Assembly: GCF_000276665.1 (NCBI RefSeq)
Contig: NW_004955467.1
Location: 300,517-364,516 of the forward strand
Length of the DNA stretch: 64,000 nucleotides
Reading direction: 5' to 3'
Source of the DNA: Chinchilla lanigera
Taxonomy: Eukaryota > Chordata > Mammalia > Rodentia > Chinchillidae
Shown: in pieces, positions 55,434 to 64,000 of the stretch
Layout of the letters: each line of letters opens with the position of its first letter
Numbering within the stretch: position 1 is the first letter of the stretch
Program-made: the position numbers and the translations under genes
The notes under the pieces: generated by a model
What the model saw: the letters and a program-made list of their open reading frames with translations, nothing else
Databases searched by the model: none
Told to the model about the DNA's origin: nothing

Positions 55434-57539
55434 CCATGTGTGTGTTCTGCAAAAAGGGAAGAGGCCCTGGGCGGGACCGTGGGCCGTACTTCCCCTTCTA
55501 GGCCAGCCAGGGCCCCTCAGGGCCACAGGGCAGGGTGGGCAAAGAGAGGTGTGGGGATGGGAAAGAAAGCAACAGGAGGGTACCAAAGCCCAAGAAGCTC
55601 GTGTGGGTCTATTTGTTCCTGCTTTTACCATGGGATGCCTACAGGGTACCACTGGGCTGCACGCGGGTCTGTATATCCTGCCACCTTCTCCCAGGGCTGC
55701 ATCACTGATCAGTCTCATTGCAAGCTTCCTCAGCACCCTTGGGCCTGCAAGCGCCCTGGTCTTTCCCTCCTTGAGCAGAGCCACTTCTGAACCTTGCAGC
55801 TGCCCTTGACTGGGCCCCTCACCTGCTCCCATCCATACTCCTCTGCACAGCCAGGGTGGATGTTCCTGACACAGGTGGCCCCAACACTGATCAGACACCT
55901 TCCAGGGCTCCCTGCAGCTATCAGACCATAACCCAAACTGCCCAGCCTGATTCCCAGCTTGAGACCTCCTCTCGAGGCTTTCTCTCACCACACCTTTGCT
56001 GCCTCTGCCTCCTCACCCTACCAGAGACACCCTCCTGTGCCTGCTGCAGGCACCAGAGCCTCCCTGGGGCCTCTTGCCTCCAGACTGATGTGATGCACCT
56101 TCAGGTGACTACAGTTTTGGAAAGCTAACTCCTGATGGGTTTGATGCAGCTGAGGTTTTGGACCATGGTTGGTCTGGGCTCAATTCCCTGAGTAGCCCTG
56201 AGTTCTTCACCTCTCTGAGCTCTGAGAGGACACAATTAAGTCCTAGGAGGTGAGATGCAGAGGAGGTGAGGGATGTGGTGGGACTCAGACTCAGGAGAAG
56301 TTCTGACCAGATCGCCACCAGCAGGCAGGATGCCTCAGAGGCTCACAGCAACAGGACTACCACACTGAGCCAGGACTGGTCCTGCAAGTTGGACAATCCT
56401 ATGGGAATGGAGAGGTGACTTGAGTGACAGTAGAACCCATGGGGTGGGTTGTGGGAGGTGGTAGGTCCTAAGTCTTAAGTGAGGAGCTTGAGCTGTGACA
56501 GCAGAGTAACTTTGGGACCCTAAAGCCAGGCTCTATGATCACTGCACCCTTCCACCCATCCATCCACCTCATATGCAGTGCCAGAACACAGCCTTGAGCA
56601 CCTCAGTTGTCCTCAAGAACCTGAATTGGATCAGAGAACTATGGACCCATTAGGCCAAGTATATCACTAACTTGCCTCAGGTAGGGCCTCTGCCACCAGC
56701 CCATTGGCCAGCCACTTGGTGGCCATTGTTCCTGTCCAGGACAGTGATGGCTATGCATAGTGTTTGGATTTGGGTGGATCCAAGGGGGCCAAAGGGAAGC
56801 CTCTGTGTGTCTCTATGGGTCCACAACTCAGTAGCTGGCAGGAGTGGGCTCCTCCTAGCTAAGGTGGCCTGATCCTGTAGCCTCAGGCAGCACTTCCCCT
56901 GCTGTCCCTCCATCCATAGCCCACACATGTGGGCTCAGATCCACACAGCCCACCCTGGTGCTCATATCCAGTCCTCAGTCGTCAGATCTGAAGCCAACAG
57001 CTCCCCATACCTGCCCTTCCTCTGCCTCCTTCCCCTGGGATAGGTTCCTGATTGCTTCGGTAGCCCAGATAGCTTACCTCCTGACCTCTGCTTGGTTCCA
57101 GCTTCTCCACTAGGGGCAGAGGGAGTGCGGTGACTTGGAATAATGAGTCTCAAGAACCAAAAATATAGTCTCCCCGGCTGGGACTCTGTTTGGGTAGGCT
57201 TCTGGGACCCGAATGTGGGCAAGAGACAGCTACGCGCATGCGCACACACACACCACTCCACCTACCCTACACTGTGTGCACACACGCTGTGAATACAAAC
57301 ATTCTCTGCACCTTGTCTGCTGGACTCACAGCACTCACATATGCGACTCATAATTGTGCTCACACACACACACATGCTCACATTGTACACACAAACACAT
57401 GGATATCTCTAGGCCTCACACTCATGCACATCTATACACTGAGATCACTCTTATTGCAGTACACACACAGACATATCCTTACCCAATAGGTCTGTCCCGA
57501 GCACTTTTTGTGGTGAACTCAACCTCAATAATGCTGCCT
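55432..57539. other. Intergenic, repeat-poor upstream region; CA-rich patch
   Basis: No gene. 57240-57475 is rich in interrupted CA repeats. The rest looks like old unique sequence. Confidence 0.5.
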
Positions 57540-57690
57540 GTGGAGGAGGTTTACGTCACTCCCATTTTACAGATGAGGGAACTGAGGCACCAAGAGGTTA
57601 AATTTAAAGTCACACAGCTAAGAACTGGGCAGAACTAGAATCCAAACCATCAGTCTTCCCAACCCAAGCACTTAGCCATGACATTCTATA
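57540..57690 (-). repeat. MIR SINE
   Basis: cccattttacagatgaggga, aactgaggcaccaagaggtt, then cacacagctaagaactgggc. A clear antisense MIR. Confidence 0.88.
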
Positions 57691-57824
57691 GTCTCTTTGA
57701 TGGCAACAATAGTGTAAGTTATCGTGATAAGCTTGGGGAAGAAGGTGTGATCTCTCTGTGTTCCAGTTGGCAGACGCCTGGGGAAGGATCAGCCCCACCC
57801 TGTCTATATAGAGTATTAGAAGCA

Positions 57825-57950
57825 GACAACTGGCTTTTGGAGGATTCAGATGCCAACTCGCTGTGTAACACTGGCCAAGTCTCTGAACTTCTCCGGGCCT
57901 CAGTTTTATGATGCATAAATAGAGGATGGGCCTGACAAGACCAGACGTTC
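57825..57950 (+). repeat. MIR SINE
   Basis: gcagacaactggcttttgga ... tgtaacactggccaagtctc ... ccgggcctcagttttatgat. Sense MIR core. Confidence 0.85.
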
Positions 57951-58259
57951 CTTGACTGGACTATCTCCCCTCATCTCCCACCTCCAGGCCCAGAGCCTCC
58001 TGAGGGCAGATCATGGTGCACCCACCAGAGGACTGGCACACAGCAGAAGGGCTGGCCCCATGTGAGCTGCCCTGGTGAGCACAGGACCCTCCACTTCCTA
58101 GTGCTGCTACCTGATGCTCCCTAGCTCTGCCAACGAGGTGTGGGCTGCAAGCCACCAACCCCTTCCCTCTGGGCCTTCAATGGGCCTGGTGCAGTTCTCA
58201 GGGCCCAGGTTCTTTTCCCAGTAAGTCCAGCTATGTGTCTCCCCAGCTTTTCTGTTGGG

Positions 58260-58580
58260 TGACTGTTAACCCACTCAATCACTCATGCTTTCATTATCCA
58301 TGGGTATCCGTGTGTATATACCATTCATTTGCTGTATTATTTTATCTATCTACTTTCCGTATATCTGTCCATATGTCCACACATGTGTAATATCCTCCAT
58401 CTAACGACCCCCAGCACATTCATCCATTGACTCACCCACACAACCGTCCATCCATCTACCCACCTAGCTACTCATATATACATGTTTTTATCCATTACTC
58501 CTTCACCTATCACATGTCTACCTATCCACCTATCCATCCATTCTTACACTTATCCAGCCATCCATGTGACAATTACTTGT
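58260..58580. repeat. Degenerate (ATCC)n / (CATC)n simple repeat
   Basis: Repeated catccat, ctatccacctatccatcc and related tetranucleotides with much drift. Confidence 0.75.
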
Positions 58581-60015
58581 GGAACACTGCACATCATGCA
58601 TCACACTAGGCCCCAGAATACACCGATGAACTCTCAAGGTGACCAAAAGGTCAGTGAGAAAGTACTGGGTGATAAGCTGACTGATGAGGGAGAGTCAGGG
58701 GAGATGTTAGAAGAATCAAGCAAAAGCACCTTCTTCTGACCTGGGCAACTGAGGCTTCCTATACAAGCCACATTTGAAGCAAGTACATGGGGTAGCCAGA
58801 CAAAGGCACAGGGATGAGCAGATGTTTCTGGCAGAGAAATCACCCTATGCAAAGACCATGAGGCACAGGATAAACAGCCTAGCTGGAGTGCATTCTGTGA
58901 AGCAAGGAGAGGTAAGGGCGTCACATAGGCACAGAAGTCCTTCCCCAGTTGGCGTCATCCCTCAGCCAAAGTACCCCACCAGATCCCACCTAGTGCTCTT
59001 TCGGAGTTCAAGAGACCTGCTGTCCTGTAGTCTGTAGCATCTAGGTGCTATGGACTGGTCAGGTGTGAGCTGGGTACAGGGTGAGGGTGGTGATCTGGAG
59101 CGGGAAACAGGTTGCAGGATCCTCACCTGCCTTGGTGGTCACCCTAACGTGGCTGCCTCATTCTAGGACCCTCACCCTGGCCCCAAGGTGCAGCAGCCCT
59201 TGTTCTAAGTGTCCGCCACTCTCCTACCCTCAGATGCATTGGGCTTCCCTGCTCTCCCTTGACCCTCACCAAGGCTATGTCTGGACCAGGCCTCTGCACC
59301 TGAGCAGGAGAGCCAGGCCTGAGCAGGTGGGCCCTAGAGGGCCAATCTCCTTCCAGTGCAGAAGTGGGTCTTGGAAAGATGAGCCAGGACCAGAGAGAGA
59401 TAATAGATTTCAGGAAAGTGCTAGTCCCTGCAGCAGTTGCCACATCTGACTGGAACTTAGTTTCAAATAAAGATCAAGATAAGGCTGGACGTAGAATTCC
59501 TGCATAAAGAGAAAATAAAGATTCAGCTTTCTGGATGGTGCCTGCCAGGGGTCCTCAGCCCACTCCCATTACAGGCAGCCCCAGTTCTGCCCCGAGCCAG
59601 CCCCTAGAATGGCGAGGCCCGTTTCAGGCTGTGGTCCAAACAGAAACATGAATGACTCAGAAGAGGCAGCTGTCAGTTCTGTCAGTTCCCCAGAGATGAA
59701 GCCATGTGTTGCCAATCTATCCATGACCATGGTTACACGGTTACAAGTGGGTGTCTCTTTGGACCATCACGTTTGGGCTAGAGGTTGGGGAACAGCAATC
59801 AGCAGAAAAGCACAAACTCTACAGCTGGGTAGGAGATGATGTAGACACGATAAAGGCCAGCCCACGTGTGGCTCCCCAAAAGGGCTTCACTCCTCTCCTG
59901 CTGCCAGCTTCTCGGGACTTCCATCAGCAACTGAGGGGACAGCTGAGCTTTCAGCTCCCCTTTCAACACCCCCAATCAGGTCTTGGGCTTCTTAAAATAA
60001 TGAATAACAATGATA
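58581..60015. other. Intergenic, repeat-poor; AP-1 site
   Basis: No gene. A TGACTCA consensus AP-1 site lies at 59653-59659. No SINE or L1. Confidence 0.45.
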
Positions 60016-60180
60016 CACAATTACCCAACATCTGCCTAGCAATTTAGAGTTCACAGTGTGTAGTCTCAGAAGTTGTGACCATAATCCATTCCCATAGCAC
60101 TGTAGCTAGCATGCCTGTTTTTCCACTAAGGAAATTGAGGGTCTGAGAGCTGAGCAAATCTCAGCTGAGCAAACCTCCTA
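60016..60180 (-). repeat. Diverged MIR-like SINE
   Basis: acccaacatctgcctagcaa ... atgcctgtttttccactaag ... gaaattgagggtctgagagc. Confidence 0.6.
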
Positions 60181-61575
60181 GCCCTGCCTCGCAGGTGTGT
60201 TCCATCCCTCCTCCCTGTCCCGCAGGGAGCTGAGGCCCCCACCTCCACCCTCTGCCACTCCCTGTGCCTGGCATGCCCTCACCATTCAATGCTTGCTTAC
60301 ATGAGGACCACACTTCAGACCCCAGGTTGGATCAGAATCGCTGCAGGGGACCTTGTGGATCCTTTTCTCTCCTTCCCTAAACACTTATAAAATACCTTTT
60401 CTCTGAATACTTATAAAATGCCTTTCATGTTCCACACATGGTGCCGCATGAAGGGGCTACAACAAATAAGCTGTGACCTGCCAAGTAAAATTGAGAGGAG
60501 GCCATTGGCTGGGAACAATTTTCTACAAAATGGAGTCCCTGGGTTGAAGTTCACACCACTAAGCCGAACTAAGTGGTTTATCTGACCTGAAACACCAGGA
60601 GAGGGAGAAGTAACGGCCAAATACCCAAATGGGCCAGTTTTACCCCGCATGATAAAGATGTTCCCTCTGCTTCATCTTTACCAAGAAACTAACTCTGAAA
60701 CAACCACAAAAAATCTACATTTTTGTTCTCAGCTTCTGCTTTCTTCATCCCTTCTCTTCCTATAAAGCCAACCTCCTTTGTTCAGCTCATTGAAACACTC
60801 CTTCTGTAGAAATGAGGGATGGCCTGATTTTAGAATTGCAAGTAAAAGCCAATTTGGTCTTTAAACTAATTTGCTGTAATTGGATCTTTTGCAGGCCCCT
60901 GTGTGTAAACATGCAAGGCCCATGCAAGGCCCATGTTGGTAAGAGGACCCAAGAGAATGGAGAGAGCCGAGTGGGAGCCCTTTGCCCAGGCTCAGGAGTC
61001 ATGGTGGCTCAGGCTGGCAGGACAAGGAGGAGTTAACTGGAAGAAAGACAGTGAGGGTGGAACTTCCCACCCAAGGACCAGCACGGGCAATCTGGCAGAG
61101 AGTCTGCAGAACAAGTTCAGCATGGTAGGGCTTGGTGCAGGGCCAGGCTGACAAGATGGAAGAGGAGAAACAGGGCAAGGGGACTGTGGTCACACTCAGC
61201 AAAGAACAGGTCACAAGGATCAGGTGGCAGATTTGGGATTTTATTTGCATGACAGTGGGAATCATACACAATTTTAACCAGGGATGCACCTGGCCAGATT
61301 CATGTTCTTAATCCATGGCTCTCAGTGCTCATGGCCAACAGACTGGAGGGGACTGCTATTCTGGACTGCAGTATTGCCCAAGTCCTCAAACCAGTCCTCT
61401 AGTGACAGATATCCAGAGCTTTGCTAACATTTTCCTCTAACAAGCAGTGCTGTAACACATATTCCTGTTCCTAACACCATTTGCCACTTGCATGAATATA
61501 ATTTAGGAATATCCTCACCAACACAGAACATTATCAAGCATATTGATCATTTTGGTTTTTTGGGTTTTTTTTTTT
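60181..61575. other. Intergenic; old repeat traces only
   Basis: 61400-61550 has an L1-like antisense flavour (gctttgctaacattttcctc, caagcagtgctgtaacacat). No gene. Confidence 0.35.
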
Positions 61576-61767
61576 TTTTTTTTCCCTTTGGCAATGAGAA
61601 TTACACTGAGGTCCTTCACTGAGCTACATCCTCAATCCCTCCATACCTTTTAAATTTTTTTTAAATTTTGATACAGTCTCAATAAATGGCTAAATTACCA
61701 AAGCTAGGTTTGAACTGCCTTAGCCTCCCAGGGTGCTGGGATTATAGGTGTCTCCCAGCAAGCCCAA
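61576..61767 (-). repeat. B1 plus ID dimer SINE, antisense
   Basis: Poly-T, an antisense ID part (caatgagaattacactgagg ... cactgagctacatcctcaat), then an antisense B1-like part (cagtctcaataaatggctaa ... ggtgctgggattataggtgt). Confidence 0.78.
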
Positions 61768-61870
61768 AGGGCCAGGGATATAGCTCAGAGGCACAAACGC
61801 CTGTCTGCCAAGTGCAAGGTCTTGAGTTCGATCCCCAGTACCAAAAAAAGAAGAAAAAAAAAAAAAACAA
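61768..61870 (+). repeat. ID element with 8-bp direct repeat
   Basis: agggccagggatatagctca ... tgccaagtgcaaggtcttga ... ttcgatccccagtacc, then an A-rich tail. caagccca occurs on both sides. Confidence 0.93.
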
Positions 61871-62040
61871 AAAAAGCTAATTACTCTACCAAGCCCAGTA
61901 AAGTGTGTTGATCTCTGCAAATTTCAGTTATAAGTATTAGAGGATGATTCTTCTATTTCATCTAGTATTTCTAGTTTCTTCTGGAGTTTTAAGGTTGTAA
62001 GGCATTTAAGGTTCTGCCACTGCCAGGAACAGAAGTTAGG

Positions 62041-62172
62041 GCATGTTGTTTTGTTTTGTGTGTCTTTTTCAGACAGGTTATTGTCGGTTCAGGCTGGCCT
62101 TGAACTCAGCAATCCTCCTGTCTCAGCCTGCAGAGTATGGGGATTACAGGCATACAATACCATGCCTGGCCT
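62041..62172 (-). repeat. B1-type SINE, antisense
   Basis: gttttgttttgtgtgtcttt, cggttcaggctggccttgaa, then gtatggggattacaggcata. Confidence 0.9.
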
Positions 62173-62691
62173 GTTTTGTTTTTTAACTAAAAAGGGAAAC
62201 TTAAAGCATCCTAATGTATAGTTATAAATAAGCAGGTGATGGTTAAATAAACAGACACCACAGATCATGGTTACTCAGGTAAATCTGTTGTGGACTGGTA
62301 GATGCCTAGATGCCTGTGCATTAGACTGAGTCCATCCCTGATGAGAAGTGCAGGACTGTTACTGATTCTCACAACAGGAACATATTATTGCACCTGTGCT
62401 GAATACCAACTGTGGGTACCTGACCTCAGGGCCTCGTTCTGGTAGCCCTTCCCACAGAGCTCACACCAACTCCCAAGGCCACTCAGTGCAGGTAATGGTC
62501 AGGGTGGCCCCACAAAGAGCAGAAGTCACAGTGACTCTCTGCAGAAGGAGAGAGCAGACAGGACAATGGGGACTCCAAGCATGAGGAAACCCCGAGATAC
62601 TTCCAGTTTGAAAGGCTTCTAGAATATTAACAAACAAAGTACGTAATGCCAAAATATGGTTATAGAAGCTAAGCTACATGTTTAAAGTTTT
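62173..62691. other. Intergenic; nothing recognised
   Basis: No gene or clear repeat. Confidence 0.4.
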
Positions 62692-62853
62692 TGGCTAGGT
62701 GTGGTGGCTCATGCCTATAATCCCAGCACTCAGGAGGCTGAGGCAGGAGGATGACTGGGAGTTCAAGGCCAGCCTGGGCTACAAAGTGAGTTCAAGGCCA
62801 GTCTGACTGCAGAGTTAGACCGTCTCAAAAACAAAACAAAACAAAAAACAAAA
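62692..62853 (+). repeat. B1-type SINE
   Basis: ggctaggtgtggtggctcat head, two gttcaaggccag blocks, tail cgtctcaaaaacaaaac. Confidence 0.95.
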
Positions 62854-62994
62854 AATAAACTTTTTAGTGGATGCTTTAAACAATAAAGAATCCATCTGGC
62901 AAAGGAAGGTTTATAATCTAAATTTGAGGCCATTAGCCCTGGAACGTAAGACTAATTTTGTCATCAAGGGGCAGAAACATGGGTCTGTCAGACC

Positions 62995-63925
62995 CATGCT
63001 TATTCTTTAGAAAATTTGTATTGATGAATTAATTTTATGAGTTTTATTATATTAAACAATGAGTACTTAACATGAAAAAAATCATAAAAATAGTATTGAA
63101 TTTTTAATATTTATTGTGTATAAAAAAGGCAACAAAATTTTTAACATCGACTGGTTTTTGGTGTACTAAATCGAAAAAACAACAACACAAATAAATTCTT
63201 ATATGAACTACAATGAAAACACCAGTAACACTTTACCAAAAAAAATTTTTACTTCAATTGTCATACCTAAGACAGTCTTCACACATGACAATAGCACATT
63301 CTATACACATGCATCGCTTACACTGACAGCACATGTCTTTTGCTTTCCTGGTCGTTTTGTAGGACATACTTGACATCCCAGTGGTCTTGTTTTGTCATGA
63401 GGTTCTTATTATATTGCACAGTGTGTAGTTAACAAGACCATAAAATATCATTAAAATAAATTATTAAATTCTTAATATGTATTGTGCACTTAAATAAACA
63501 TCAACATTCTCACAGCAGCTGTGTACTTCCTTACAAACCTAAAAGATACCATCAGAAATAAATTCTTATATGAACTACAATGAAAATACCAGTAGAACTC
63601 TACCACAATAATATGCTTTACTTCAACCGTCATACCCAAGGCAGTCTTCACACATGACAACTGCATTGTCCATGCACACATTTCACTTACACTGACAGCA
63701 CATGTGCTTAGCTTTCTTTTCCCATGTGGCAGTCTTGTCACCTCTCTTTCTGTTTTGTCAGAAGTTTCCTACTATACTGTACAACATGCCCTTAGCAGAG
63801 AAATAAGACATCAATAAAATGAAATGTCAAATGTGTAATGAATACTTAGATTAGCCACCAATATTTGCACATCAGCTGTGTACTTGCTTACAAAACCTAA
63901 AACATCAAAAATGAAAACCTATGTG
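62995..63925. repeat. Tandem repeat, about 367-bp unit
   Basis: ataaattcttatatgaacta recurs at 63191 and 63558. cagtcttcacacatgacaa, actgacagcacatgt and cagctgtgtacttcctta-like blocks recur with the same spacing. A partial earlier unit lies at about 62995-63190. A SINE truncates the array at 63926, near where a third unit would begin. On the minus strand each unit holds a short Cys-rich frame (KDMCCQCKRCMCIEC in the first full unit). Confidence 0.85.
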
Positions 63926-64000
63926 AGCCAGGCGTGGTGGTGTATGCCTGTAATCCCAGCACTCAGGAGGCTAAGGCAGGAGGATCTTTGCAAGTTTGAG
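63926..64000 (+). repeat. B1-type SINE, cut by the window edge
   Basis: gagccaggcgtggtggtgta ... ctcaggaggctaaggcagga. Only the first 75 bases are in the window. Confidence 0.95.

Noticed and set aside
55281..55991. 236-codon minus-strand frame and its plus-strand partners
   Set aside because: They read through the AG microsatellite (Ser-Leu or Arg-Glu runs) and have no known domain.
62995..63925. CRISPR-like array
   Set aside because: Two to three long diverged units without short repeats and unique spacers, in a mammalian genome.

Overview
The window is nuclear DNA from a mammal, almost certainly a non-murid rodent. It is dense in 7SL-derived B1-type SINEs that carry the rodent internal duplication (a second 'gttcaaggccagcctg' block) and in tRNA-derived ID elements of the 'gggatatagctcagtggcac' type. 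It also contains B1-plus-ID dimers, L1 pieces, MaLR/ERVL-type LTRs and old MIRs. The ID and B1 variants would suit a castorimorph such as beaver, but that is an inference from repeat style. There are two assembly gaps (11452-11576 and 23826-24450).

Only two genes can be supported. One is a tRNA-Trp(CCA) gene on the minus strand (11212-11283), with a Pol III terminator, inside a CpG island that the first gap interrupts. The other is RNF112 (ZNF179, brain finger protein) on the minus strand. Its 14 coding exons can be joined in frame from an ATG at 54990 to a TGA at 50262. The product is 632 residues: an N-terminal C3HC4 RING, a GBP/dynamin-like GTPase domain and a Gly/Ala-rich hydrophobic C-terminus. 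As I recall the human map, 17p11.2 has RNF112 followed on the same strand by a Trp-CCA tRNA and then SLC47A1. The order and orientation here match, which supports both calls.

Layout: 1-10.7 kb is repeat-rich intergenic DNA (MaLR LTRs, SINEs, an 888-bp LTR). 10.8-11.75 kb is the CpG island with the tRNA gene. 12-18 kb holds LTRs, including a solo LTR nested inside another, with target-site duplications (TSDs) readable for both, and an inverted repeat around them. 18-22 kb and 30-39 kb are L1 remnants, including an L1 with a recognisable ORF1 (31.9-33.0 kb) that carries an antisense L1-plus-ID insertion in its ORF2. 41.5-42.4 kb is a 947-bp LTR with a perfect 5-bp TSD. 44.5-45.9 kb is an antisense L1 with a long open ORF2 C-terminus. 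48-55 kb is the RNF112 locus, and 55-61.5 kb is its upstream flank, poor in young repeats. 61.5-64 kb holds SINEs and a tandem repeat of about 367 bp.

No new multi-gene system was found. The points most worth a second look are two substitutions in the predicted nucleotide-binding motifs of RNF112, the nested LTRs, the tandem repeat with a Cys-rich reading frame, and an apparent poly(A)-only insertion with an 11-bp TSD. All coding calls are conceptual and rest on splice signals and reading-frame continuity; no database search was possible.
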